DNA from: an uncultured Verrucomicrobiota bacterium
GTDB lineage: Bacteria; Verrucomicrobiota; Verrucomicrobiae; Opitutales; Opitutaceae
Length of the DNA: 9,407 nucleotides
NCBI GenBank assembly: GCA_946482165.1
Contig: CAMLQS010000194.1
Span: 1-9,407, forward strand
Direction of reading: 5' to 3'
The translations under genes and the position numbers were made by a program. Below the pieces are notes generated by a model that searched no databases, was not told where the DNA came from, and saw only the letters and a program-made list of their open reading frames with translations. Below, piece by piece: positions 1 through 6,009 of this stretch. Each line of letters begins with the position of its first letter. Positions within the stretch are counted from its first letter, which is position 1.

Positions 1-1
1 C

Positions 2-823
2 ATCGAGCATCCGCTCTCGCTGCAGGTGCTTTTCCCGGCCGATGTCGAATGGAACGCGGAGCGCATCACGCAAGCGCTTCGCGGCCACCATCGCAGCCTA
101 GCGGACGCCCGCTGCGAACTGGAGGCCGGCGTCGCCTCCAACGGGCAGGCCTTCGGCCTGGCCGGGTGGGGAAAACACGTGGTCCGGCTGGTGGGCTTCA
201 ACGCCCCCATGCCGGCCGACGCGGTCGAGTCGTGCGTGGCGCCGTCCCATTATCCGCAGGAGCTCAAGGACCGCGTCCGCGCGCACCGGGCCCACCTCCT
301 TCTCTATTACGTGGGTCGCGAGGCGTCTCCACTGGAGCACTACGTCGCCCTCGCCACGGTGGCGGGCGCGCTGGCCAAGTTCGGAGGTCTCGTGGCGCTG
401 AACGAGTCCGCCCACACCTCCTTCCCGCTGGCCGCCCTTTCCCCCGAACCGGGCGACGGCGACATCGTCGAACTCCTGCGCACGCTCCCGCTCTGCATCC
501 TTTATTGCGGCTTTGTGAAACACGAGGTGGAGGGCGTCCCCGGCGTGTGGATGCGCACCTACGGTTGCCCTCTGTTGGGATTGCCCGATTTCGCCGCCCA
601 CGCCGCCGGCCACCACGAGGGCCAGCGCTACTTCGAGTTGTTTGAGAACGTGCTCGGCTACCTCCGCCAGTCCGGCGCCAGGCTGGCCGCCGGCCACACG
701 ATGCAGGTCGGCGAGAACGAGCATCTCCGGGCCCGCGCGCCCAACTCGCAGGAGTCTTTTCTCCAAGGCACCGGCGAACTGTTGGTGCTGGAGCTCATCC
801 GGTCCGATCAGATCAACCGCTGA
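2..823 (+). CDS. DUF4261-like protein, 5' end outside the window
   Basis: The frame is open from base 2 to a TGA at 821-823. The codons before the first possible start (GTG at 26) read IEHPLSLQ and continue smoothly into the protein, so the true start is probably upstream and the gene is partial. The product resembles DUF4261 proteins, a family of unknown function. Seen here are the PMPADAVES segment (about nt 206-232), the H-x-AH followed by a hydrophobic strand (HRAHLLLYYVG, about nt 284-316), a VWMRTYG...LGLPDF segment (from about nt 545), and a C-terminal part in which VGENEHLRARAPNS matches where the family usually has a G..VG.s..E..... stretch. No signal peptide or membrane segment is visible in the part present. 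A lipoprotein gene follows 82 bp downstream on the same strand, but nothing shows that the two work together. The family match is from memory of its motifs; the role is unknown. Confidence 0.72.
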   Translation: MEHPLSLQVLFPADVEWNAERITQALRGHHRSLADARCELEAGVASNGQAFGLAGWGKHVVRLVGFNAPMPADAVESCVAPSHYPQELKDRVRAHRAHLLLYYVGREASPLEHYVALATVAGALAKFGGLVALNESAHTSFPLAALSPEPGDGDIVELLRTLPLCILYCGFVKHEVEGVPGVWMRTYGCPLLGLPDFAAHAAGHHEGQRYFELFENVLGYLRQSGARLAAGHTMQVGENEHLRARAPNSQESFLQGTGELLVLELIRSDQINR

Positions 824-905
824 CGGATCGGTTGGCCGGCGAGCCGGTCCCATCTGCTTCCATCCGGTCTCTTCCGCGCAATCCCGCCCACGCCATCCTG
901 CTCCC

Positions 906-1637
906 GTGAAAATCCTCCGTCTCCTCTTTTGCCTGATCGCTTGCCTGCCGGCCGCATGCACAACGGCCCGCAAAACGAGCGAGGTCGAGATGACCTGCCC
1001 GGTGGACGGCACGAAATTCAAAACCCTCCAAGAGGTCTCCGGCACCGCCTCAGGCGCGCGTCTGGACCTCAGGAAAACCGGCCCCATCGCCCAGCCCCGG
1101 AAGCTGCCGCTTTGCCCGCAGTGTCGCCTGCCGATCCACAAGGACACGTTCACCGACGCGGAAAAGGCCGCTCTGCGCGACATCGTGGCCGCGGACGATT
1201 TCATCAAGGAAACGGAGGGCCGCTCCGCCTACTTCATCCACGGTGTGATCTTGGAGCGCCAGAAGGCGCGCGCGTTCGACATCGGCTGGGCGTTTCATCA
1301 GGCCGCCTGGGAAGTCGAAGGTCAAAACGACGGCCAGTATGCCGAGACCGTCAAACGGGCGATCGCCTGGTTCGACCGCGCGGCGGGCGAAGTCGCGTTT
1401 TCCGGGACCGCGCAGGATGATCGGCAAATCGCGATCTACCTGCCGATCGAGCTGCACCGCCGGCTGAGAAACTTCGCCGAAGCCATGGCGCGTCTCGACC
1501 GCGCGCAATCGCTCCGCACCTCGAAGATCGAGTGGCTGCCCCCGGTCCTGGACTTTCAAGCCGGGCTCGTCGCCGCCAGAGACGCGGCCCCGCACGAAAT
1601 CCGCGAGGTGATGGCGTCGGACGAAACGGGGAAATAA
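906..1637 (+). CDS. Putative lipoprotein with paired Cys motifs, DUF2225-like
   Basis: The GTG at 906 was chosen because it gives a 243-residue protein beginning with a lipoprotein signal: K2 and R5, a hydrophobic run LLFCLIACLPAAC, and a lipobox ending at Cys18 (alternatively Cys13). The same frame is open back to 642, but that part overlaps the preceding gene. The mature protein carries CPVDG (Cys31) and CPQC (Cys70, Cys73), which look like a metal-binding or zinc-ribbon-type pair although the first knuckle keeps only one Cys. A helical, TPR-like region follows (about residues 115-230, with FHQAAWEVEG and AIAWFDRAAGE). This order of Cys pairs followed by helical repeats recalls DUF2225, a family of unknown function that is usually cytoplasmic; the lipid anchor would be unusual. 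No Shine-Dalgarno sequence is visible. The gene lies between the DUF4261-like gene and a large palindromic spacer. Coding status is well supported; the family link is tentative. Confidence 0.75.
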   Translation: MKILRLLFCLIACLPAACTTARKTSEVEMTCPVDGTKFKTLQEVSGTASGARLDLRKTGPIAQPRKLPLCPQCRLPIHKDTFTDAEKAALRDIVAADDFIKETEGRSAYFIHGVILERQKARAFDIGWAFHQAAWEVEGQNDGQYAETVKRAIAWFDRAAGEVAFSGTAQDDRQIAIYLPIELHRRLRNFAEAMARLDRAQSLRTSKIEWLPPVLDFQAGLVAARDAAPHEIREVMASDETGK

Positions 1638-1746
1638 TTCGGGGCATCGGGGCAGTCCGACAGAGCGGGATTAACCACTAATGGAACGGCCCAAAGAGCG
1701 TTCCTTGGATGATCCAGGACCGGCTTTGGGCCGGGCCTCGCGAGTG

Positions 1747-1768
1747 TCGACGGGCGGCTAATAGCCGC
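1747..1768. repeat. Inner inverted repeat, left arm
   Basis: Pairs with 1927-1948 at 21 of 22 positions (single C/T difference). The core GCGGCTAATAGCCGC is itself a palindrome with a 6-bp stem and 3-nt loop, so each arm can also fold alone. Confidence 0.7.
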
Positions 1769-1796
1769 TGGTTTCCGGATCCCCGCTTCGCTCGTA

Positions 1797-1822
1797 ATCC
1801 GCGCCCATCCGCGCCATCCGCG
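1797..1822. repeat. Three tandem ATCCGCG units
   Basis: ATCCGCG occurs at 1797-1803, 1807-1813 and 1816-1822, spaced 10 and 9 bp apart, in the centre of the palindromic element. Similar short phased repeats appear in the 3644-3740 tract. No function is apparent. Confidence 0.6.
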
Positions 1823-1835
1823 GTTCAAAAATTCC

Positions 1836-1857
1836 GAGCGCTCTGACGAAAGCGCTC
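1836..1857. repeat. Central hairpin of the palindromic element
   Basis: GAGCGCT (1836-1842) pairs with AGCGCTC (1851-1857) across an 8-nt loop. It sits close to the geometric middle of the 1671-2025 element. No T-tract follows on either strand, so it is not a typical terminator. Confidence 0.5.
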
Positions 1858-1926
1858 CGCGCTTCCGCTACACAGAAAAGCCCGGCGGTCACGCCCTACC
1901 CGCCGCCGAACCGCCATTCGTCGCCT

Positions 1927-1948
1927 GCGGCTATTAGCCGCCCATCGA
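1927..1948. repeat. Inner inverted repeat, right arm
   Basis: Partner of 1747-1768. The sequence GCGGCTATTAGCCGC is preserved while flanking bases have drifted, which suggests that the core is the conserved part. Confidence 0.7.
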
Positions 1949-1956
1949 AACCCGTC

Positions 1957-1980
1957 AGCCCCGGCCACAAAGCCGGGGCT
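1957..1980. repeat. 9-bp stem hairpin inside the palindromic element
   Basis: AGCCCCGGC (1957-1965) and GCCGGGGCT (1972-1980) form a perfect 9-bp stem with a 6-nt loop (CACAAA). The mirrored place in the left arm (1720-1734) has a weaker 5-bp version. No T-run follows, so it looks like a structural part of the element rather than a stand-alone terminator, though it could slow polymerase leaving the upstream lipoprotein gene. Confidence 0.6.
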
Positions 1981-2032
1981 TCACCTCCCAAGGAACGCTC
2001 TTTGAGCCGTTCCATTAGCGGTTAATTCCCGG

Positions 2033-2075
2033 TCTTCCGTTTCTCCTTCTCTCCGTTTCTCCGCTCCTTCCGTGT
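2033..2075. repeat. Pyrimidine-rich tract with an 11-bp direct repeat
   Basis: The + strand is almost purely C/T here. TCCGTTTCTCC occurs at 2036-2046 and again at 2052-2062, a 16-bp offset, and the tract ends CCGTGT. It directly abuts the right end of the palindromic element and precedes the next ATG by about 60 bp. Confidence 0.55.
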
Positions 2076-2132
2076 CCACACGCGATCTCGCGTTTACGGC
2101 CGCGGGCATTCTCCTGATCGCTTTCCCGGTCC

Positions 2133-3539
2133 ATGCGCCCTCGCCCACCCGAAAACACCTCCGCCGTCTCGCGTCCGCGCGGAGCGAGCCGCCCCGCATC
2201 CGACGTTCCCCTCCGGCTCTTCGTCTGCCTGCTCTGCGCCCTCGCCGGCTTCTTTCTCGGACGCCTGGGACCGTCGCGCCCCGCCGCCGACACACCGTCC
2301 GCCCCCGAGGCTCCTCGGCGCGACCCCACGAATTCACCGTCGATCGCCAAAGCCGCTTCCCTGCCTGCCGCCACCGCCGACACGGCCGTGGACGACGCGT
2401 CCGACCCTGCGGCCGCTCGCCGACGAAAGCTGATCTCGCTGCTGCAAAGCGTCCACAAATCGCGCCGCAACGAAAACCTGGGCGAACTCTTCTCGCTCGT
2501 TTCCTGGACCCAGTCCGCCGACCAGGAGGAACTCGAGGAATGCCTCGCCCTGAGCGACGAGATGGCGACCTCAAACGAACGTCACGGAGCCAACGACATG
2601 GTTCAAACCCTCGTCTTCGTTCGCTGGGCGGCTCTCGACGGACCGGCGGCGCTCGAAGCCTGGCTGGCCCTTCCCAAGGAAAAGCAGTCGAGCGAAGCCC
2701 GGGCCCAGCTCTTCCTCAGTTGGAGCGAGCACACCGACCCGCAGGACGCGCTCGACCACCTATTCGCCTCCACGCCGGAGGACGAAACCGCGGCCACCGC
2801 CGCGCAGATCCTCTCGCGCTGGCAACTGCGCGATCCCGCCGGCGCCACCGCCTGCGCCGCCCGCCTCGCCTCGTCCTCCAACCTCGCCGAAAGAAACACG
2901 GGCGCCCAATGCGCCAGCACACTGCTCGACCGCGTGCGCCAGGACGGCGGCGTGCCCTCCGCTCTTGATTGGATCGACCGGTGGCCCGCCGCCGGGCGGG
3001 ACGAGTTGCGACTGCGACTCCTCAATAACCTGAACGTCAACGCCCCTGACTCCCCCGCCTCGGCGGCGAGTATTCTGGCCAAGCTCGACGGTCCCGCGCC
3101 CAACCTCGCAGGCCGGACGATCAACAACCTCGCGCAACAATTCGCGGCCCGCGCTCCGGCCGAGGCGCAACGCTGGGCCTTGAGTCTGCCTGAACCGGCC
3201 CGCACCGAGGCGACGGCCGCCGTGGCGAGGACTGTCGTCGACGGCATGCTCGGAAAAGGGCGCGGGACGGAAGCCTCCGCGTGGCTTGAAAACCAGTCTA
3301 TCCCCGCCGCCGCCCGCACATCGGGCTACGAGCAGATGGCGGACGCCGCGGCCCGAAACGGAGATCTCGGCGAGGCGCTCCGGCTGGCCGGGCGGGCGGC
3401 CGGCGACAGCCCAAGACTTTCACCGGAAAAGCACGGCCGGCTCCTGCAGCAGTGGCTCGAGGATCATCCCGAACGCGCCGTCAAAGTCATCAACCTGCTC
3501 ACGACGTCTTCAAACGCGGCCGCTCCCGCGGCGCCTTGA
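2133..3539 (+). CDS. Membrane-anchored helical-repeat protein (W..DP..A repeats)
   Basis: The 468-residue product has a basic N-terminus, one membrane segment at about residues 26-43 (PLRLFVCLLCALAGFFLG), a Pro/Ala-rich linker to about 95, then an all-helical region to the end. Short repeats can be read by eye: W165-AALDGPAALEAW, W197-SEHTDPQDAL and W230-QLRDPAGATA, spaced 32-33 residues, with weaker copies near 338-353 (AARAPAEAQRWALSLP) and 441-453 (WLEDHPERAVKVI). This matches a type of repeat protein common in Verrucomicrobiota, where WA..DP.AA..W units form an alpha-solenoid thought to act as a protein-binding scaffold; I know no firm function for it. The ATG at 2133 gives a plausible anchor, and no Shine-Dalgarno site is seen. 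Topology is probably N-in with the solenoid outside the cytoplasm. The gene converges on the glycosyltransferase gene. Confidence 0.78.
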   Translation: MRPRPPENTSAVSRPRGASRPASDVPLRLFVCLLCALAGFFLGRLGPSRPAADTPSAPEAPRRDPTNSPSIAKAASLPAATADTAVDDASDPAAARRRKLISLLQSVHKSRRNENLGELFSLVSWTQSADQEELEECLALSDEMATSNERHGANDMVQTLVFVRWAALDGPAALEAWLALPKEKQSSEARAQLFLSWSEHTDPQDALDHLFASTPEDETAATAAQILSRWQLRDPAGATACAARLASSSNLAERNTGAQCASTLLDRVRQDGGVPSALDWIDRWPAAGRDELRLRLLNNLNVNAPDSPASAASILAKLDGPAPNLAGRTINNLAQQFAARAPAEAQRWALSLPEPARTEATAAVARTVVDGMLGKGRGTEASAWLENQSIPAAARTSGYEQMADAAARNGDLGEALRLAGRAAGDSPRLSPEKHGRLLQQWLEDHPERAVKVINLLTTSSNAAAPAAP

Positions 3540-3581
3540 TCCATCCTCTTTGCGGCCTCGGGCCTCGTCCAACGCGGCGCG

Positions 3582-3601
3582 CCCGGCGGCCACGCCCTGC
3601 C
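3582..3601. repeat. 20-bp sequence shared with the palindromic element
   Basis: CCCGGCGGCCACGCCCTGCC here matches bases 1881-1900 at 18 of 20 positions, in the same orientation. Both copies lie in non-coding DNA, which suggests a dispersed intergenic repeat family present at least twice in this window. Confidence 0.55.
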
Positions 3602-3643
3602 TATATCGGGGGGGCGGATTATCCACAGAGCCGAGCCGGAGCG

Positions 3644-3740
3644 CGGACACAGAGGTCACGGAGGAAAGATCGATCAGGATTTCTGAAATACGGATTGGCT
3701 CTGTGCCCTCTGTGTCGGAGCTCTGTGTTCTCCGTGACTA
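3644..3740. repeat. Inverted and phased CTCTGTG tract
   Basis: Bases 3644-3663 pair with 3699-3718 at 17 of 20 positions. CTCTGTG or close variants recur at about 10-12 bp steps on the right side (near 3699, 3709, 3721 and, as CTCCGTG, 3730). The right arm read in reverse contains CACGGAGAACACAGAG, similar to the left arm ACAGAGGTCACGGAG. I recall similar 'ctctgtg/ccgtg' strings in intergenic DNA of other environmental bacteria, but I cannot name a family. It may fold as a hairpin between the two convergent transcripts. Confidence 0.6.
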
Positions 3741-3843
3741 AAAATCATCGCCCGGAATGCGGAGGTAGCCCGAAAACATCCGTGTTACTGGCTACTGGTG
3801 GTTTGGGTGTGTCTGGTAAATAAACCGGAGCATCGCCAAGGCT

Positions 3844-4962
3844 CTACGAGCCGTCTCCCGCCCCGGAAAGCGCGCCTTGGTAGGCGGTCATCACCTTCGA
3901 GCCGAAATCATGCCGGCCGGCCGCCAGGTGCAGGGCCAGGCGAAGGATGCGAGTCGCCGCGTCCCGGAAGCCCCTCCGGAAAGAACGTTCAGCCAAGCCC
4001 TCGAGCGCCTTCACCTTCATCGCCAGCAAAGCCACCGGGGGCAGATAGGCGGTGTCGGCGAAGGCCAGCAAACGCTCCCGCCAGCGGGCCGCCTCCTCCT
4101 CCCGCCCGCCGGCGGCGGCCTCGGCCGCCCGCAGCTCGCAGGCCAGCGGATGCGACATCGGCGCCGAGCCGGCGGCGAGCAGCGCCACCGCCTCGGCGGA
4201 GCGTCCCAGGAGCGAGAGGCATTCCGCCTGCTTTATCCGCGCGGCCTCGGCCAAGGCGCGACGGTTGCGGGCCGCGACGGCGCAGGCGGCGTATTCCTCG
4301 GCGGCGCGGGCGTGCTCGCCGGCGTCGAAAAAACCCGAGGCGAAAAAGTAGCGCAGGTTCGGATCGCCGTCCGGCTCGCGCGCGAGCGCCGCCTCGATCA
4401 GCGCGCGATTCCGCGCGAGCTTCGCCGGCATCACGCGCGCGTCGGCGTAGCCCTCATGCTCGAAGCCTATCTCGCTTTCGACGATGCGGACCCCTGCCCG
4501 CTCGAGCGAGGTGTTCACCTGCTCGTGAATCGGACGCTCGAACCGCACGTCGGGACGATTGGGAAACAGCCGCACGATGCGCACCGCGACGTGGCCGGCG
4601 CCGCCCGCCAGCGCGTTGCGCTGGACGAGCGAACAGGCGTGATCCGCCGGTCCGGCGACGATGCGGCGGATCGCCTCGACCGCGGGCGACGAAAGCCGTT
4701 CGTCGGCGTCCAGGACCAGTATCCAACGGCCGGTGGCGAGTTCTAGGGAGGCGTTTCGCGCGGCGCTGAAGTCGTCCGGCCACGCGATCGCCTCCACCCG
4801 TGCGCCCGCCGCGCGAGCTAGCTCGACGGTGCCGTCGGTCGAGCCGGTGTCGACCACGACCACCTCCGCGCCGAGTCCTCCGGCGGAGGCGAGGCAGGCG
4901 GGCAGCCGCGGCGCCTCGTTCTTCACGATGAGACACAGGGAGAGATCGGGGGCGGAGTTCAT
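3844..4962 (-). CDS. Family 2 glycosyltransferase with TPR-like C-terminus
   Basis: The 372-residue product is a GT-A fold family 2 glycosyltransferase, transferring a sugar from a nucleotide sugar to an acceptor in the cytoplasm. Visible motifs are SLCLIVKNEA (8-17), VVVDTGSTDGT (35-45), DFSAARN (64-70), the metal- and nucleotide-binding LDADE (84-88, DxD at 85-87) and RLFPNRPDVRFERPIHEQ (131-148). From about 204 to 345 the protein is Ala-rich and helical, TPR-like. This architecture is shared by WaaE-like and TPR-bearing glycosyltransferases. The start at 4962 was preferred over an in-frame one at 5061 because the family motif begins a few residues after it and the extension is low-complexity. 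It lies immediately downstream of flagellin A, behind a terminator, with its own sigma-28-like site at 4982-5009. Context suggests flagellin glycosylation; lipopolysaccharide sugar transfer is the main alternative. Confidence 0.88.
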   Translation of the reverse strand: MNSAPDLSLCLIVKNEAPRLPACLASAGGLGAEVVVVDTGSTDGTVELARAAGARVEAIAWPDDFSAARNASLELATGRWILVLDADERLSSPAVEAIRRIVAGPADHACSLVQRNALAGGAGHVAVRIVRLFPNRPDVRFERPIHEQVNTSLERAGVRIVESEIGFEHEGYADARVMPAKLARNRALIEAALAREPDGDPNLRYFFASGFFDAGEHARAAEEYAACAVAARNRRALAEAARIKQAECLSLLGRSAEAVALLAAGSAPMSHPLACELRAAEAAAGGREEEAARWRERLLAFADTAYLPPVALLAMKVKALEGLAERSFRRGFRDAATRILRLALHLAAGRHDFGSKVMTAYQGALSGAGDGS

Positions 4963-4981
4963 GGCACGGAATCGAGATGAA

Positions 4982-5009
4982 CTATCGGTGCGCGCGGATA
5001 TTTTCTTTA
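4982..5009 (-). promoter_or_regulatory. Candidate sigma-28 promoter for the glycosyltransferase
   Basis: On the - strand TAAAGA (5009-5004) is followed after 14 nt by ACCGATAG (4989-4982). The FliA consensus is TAAAGTTT-N11-GCCGATAA, so 5 of 6 bases of TAAAGT and 6 of 8 of the -10 box match, with the spacer one base longer than ideal. The predicted transcript would start only about 10-15 nt before the ATG at 4962, consistent with the absence of a Shine-Dalgarno site. Confidence 0.5.
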
Positions 5010-5063
5010 GGCCCCCTCCTGACCCTTTTGGGCGCCCGCCGAACGAAGCCGCCGGGCGCATGC

Positions 5064-5101
5064 CGAAAAAGGGAAACCCCGTCCGCGCGGGGCGGACGGG
5101 G
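5064..5101 (-). terminator. Intrinsic terminator of flagellin A
   Basis: Read on the - strand, a perfect 10-bp stem CCCCGTCCGC / GCGGACGGGG with a 5-nt loop (5101-5077) is followed by TTTCCCTTTTTC (5076-5065). It lies 40 bp after the flagellin stop codon. The strong GC stem and U-rich tail are typical of Rho-independent termination and should insulate the glycosyltransferase gene from flagellin-level transcription. Confidence 0.88.
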
Positions 5102-5140
5102 CTCCTTTGGAACCATGTCGGATGTCGTCTTTATCCGGCG

Positions 5141-5941
5141 TCAGGACAGGAGTCGCAACGCGGTCTGAGCGGATCCGTTGGCCTGGGCGAGCATTGCGGT
5201 GCCCGCCTGGACCAACGTGTTCCAACGGGCCAGCTGGGTGGACTCCTCGGCCACGTCGACATCGACGATGCGGCTGTTGGCGGCCTCCAGGTTGGCTTTG
5301 TTCACGGTCAACACTTCCGACGCGAAGCCGAGACGGCTCTGCTCGGCGCCGTTGGTGGCGCGCATGGTGGCGACGCCCTCGATGGCGCTCTTGATGTTGT
5401 CGAGCGTCACGGCGCCGAGGTTGGCGCCGGCCTGCACGGCGGTGACGCCGGCATTGCCCGACAGATCCTTCGCGGAGAGCGCAACCGTCTGACCGCCGTC
5501 CTCGGACACCTGCGTGGTGAGCGCCTGGTTGAAGACGTTGATCGTGTTGAACTTTTCCGCGGCCAGCGACGTGAGCTGCAACTTCAGCTGGCTGAATTCG
5601 GTGTCGTAGTTCGCCTTGTCCGTCGAGCTCTTGGTGGGGTCGGAGTGGAGGGTCTTCAATTCGCTGATGCGATCGAGGACCTTTCCGGCCACCTTGAGCG
5701 CGCCGTCCTGCGTTTGCAGATACGACATCGAGTTGCCGATGTTGTTGTTCGCCGCGCCGGAGCGCTTGGCGGCCGCCGTGAGTTTCACGGAAACCGCCAG
5801 GCCGCCGGCGTCGTCGGCCGGGCTGACGATTTTCGAGCCGCTCGAGAGCCGGTTGAGGCTCTTTTGCAGCATCGAGTTGGAAGCGGCTAGGTTGTTGGAG
5901 GCAACCGTCGCCGAGTAGTTCGTGTTAATTACAACTGCCAT
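5141..5941 (-). CDS. Flagellin (copy A), short D0/D1 form
   Basis: The 266-residue product is the structural subunit of the flagellar filament. The N-terminal flagellin signature VINTNYSATVASNNL...LSSGSKIVSPADDAGGLAVS (residues 4-52) and the C-terminal helix ending NTLVQAGTAMLAQANGSAQTALRLLS (about 241-266) are intact, as needed for type III export and axial packing. Only about 45 residues separate the conserved halves (about 138-182), so the variable surface domains D2/D3 are essentially absent, compared with roughly 490 residues in enteric flagellins. It is about three-quarters identical by eye to copy B, 231 bp upstream, with most difference in that middle stretch. An AAGGA ribosome binding site precedes the ATG. 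A strong terminator follows. Unlike copy B, no full sigma-28 site is visible upstream. Confidence 0.97.
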   Translation of the reverse strand: MAVVINTNYSATVASNNLAASNSMLQKSLNRLSSGSKIVSPADDAGGLAVSVKLTAAAKRSGAANNNIGNSMSYLQTQDGALKVAGKVLDRISELKTLHSDPTKSSTDKANYDTEFSQLKLQLTSLAAEKFNTINVFNQALTTQVSEDGGQTVALSAKDLSGNAGVTAVQAGANLGAVTLDNIKSAIEGVATMRATNGAEQSRLGFASEVLTVNKANLEAANSRIVDVDVAEESTQLARWNTLVQAGTAMLAQANGSAQTALRLLS

Positions 5942-5952
5942 GGTGGTATCTT

Positions 5953-5957
5953 TCCTT
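5953..5957 (-). promoter_or_regulatory. Ribosome binding site of flagellin A
   Basis: AAGGA on the - strand, 11 nt before the ATG at 5941, within the same TCAAGGAAGA-like context as flagellin B. The spacing is longer than usual. It supports the chosen start. Confidence 0.65.
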
Positions 5958-5985
5958 GATGAACGCGACGTCCGTCGTCGCCACG

Positions 5986-6009
5986 GATCCGGATTATACG
6001 GCCCGGATC
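5986..6009 (-). promoter_or_regulatory. Candidate promoter and inverted repeat upstream of flagellin A
   Basis: The - strand reads GCCGTATA at 6002-5995, overlapping a perfect TATAAT at 5998-5993, about 55 bp before the ATG. No TAAAGT or TTGACA is found at the expected distance. The box lies in the 10-nt loop of a perfect 7-bp inverted repeat, GATCCGG (5986-5992) and CCGGATC (6003-6009), which could be an operator or chance in GC-rich DNA. A 26-residue activator-dependent or read-through model cannot be separated from this alone. Confidence 0.35.

Larger units (their letters stand above)
1671..2025. repeat. 355-bp near-palindromic element with 38-bp terminal inverted repeats
   Basis: Bases 1671-1708 and the reverse complement of 1988-2025 agree at 36 of 38 positions, starting TTAACC and ending CGTTCCTTGG. 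A second inverted pair lies further in (1747-1768 and 1927-1948, 21 of 22 matching). Between these pairs the two arms still align loosely (both contain a CCGGCTTTG segment), so the arms extend about 100 bp from each end around a roughly 155-bp centre. Each terminal repeat is itself a small hairpin (GGAACG...CGTTCC). Both outer ends are TTAA, which could be part of the repeat or a duplicated target; just outside, the left reads GGGA and the right TTCCC, also mirror-like. There is no open reading frame of note. It fits a MITE-like or compound REP/BIME-type non-autonomous element, or an old long hairpin; which one cannot be settled from a single copy. Confidence 0.72.
1638..2132. other. 495-bp intergenic spacer dominated by a palindromic element
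   Basis: I see no convincing gene here on either strand. Reading frames that cross it are low-quality, Arg-rich shadows. From left to right it holds 33 bp of unremarkable sequence, the 355-bp inverted-repeat element (1671-2025, annotated separately), and a pyrimidine-rich leader (2033-2075) before the ATG of the next gene at 2133. No recognisable sigma-70 promoter was found for the downstream gene. Confidence 0.7.
3540..3843. other. 304-bp spacer between convergent genes, repeat-bearing, no gene seen
   Basis: Both flanking genes end here. The spacer holds a 20-bp sequence shared with the palindromic element (3582-3601) and an inverted 'cacagag/ctctgtg' tract (3644-3740). I found no clear intrinsic terminator with a T-run for either gene, and the small frames that cross it have no recognisable content. 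Confidence 0.65.

Noticed and set aside
26..28. GTG at 26 as the real start of the DUF4261-like gene
   Set aside because: The frame is open upstream to the window edge and reads naturally into the protein; a start beyond the window is more likely.
98..1207. 369-residue open frame on the - strand across the first two genes
   Set aside because: It crosses the boundary between two + strand genes with family-like motifs and has no domain of its own.
1957..1980. Intrinsic terminator of the lipoprotein gene
   Set aside because: Good stem but no T-run after it, and it lies over 300 bp past the stop codon inside the palindromic element.
1671..2025. piggyBac-like insertion because of the TTAA ends
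   Set aside because: TTAA is its own reverse complement and may be part of the inverted repeat; piggyBac elements are mainly eukaryotic and no transposase is present. TTAA alone is not enough.
3644..3740. CRISPR-like array from repeated CTCTGTG units
   Set aside because: The units are 7 bp at 10-12 bp steps with no unique spacers of 25-40 bp and no cas genes nearby.
3798..4769. 323-residue Arg/Pro-rich open frame on the + strand
   Set aside because: Extreme low complexity opposite the catalytic domain of the glycosyltransferase, which has all expected motifs.
4963..5061. N-terminal extension of the glycosyltransferase to an upstream in-frame start
   Set aside because: The extra 33 residues are low-complexity and would cover the candidate promoter; the family motif begins right after the Met at 4962.
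4661..5890. 409-residue open frame on the + strand opposite flagellin A and the glycosyltransferase start
   Set aside because: It runs across the terminator and the intergenic region and mirrors two well-supported genes; composition is that of a shadow frame.
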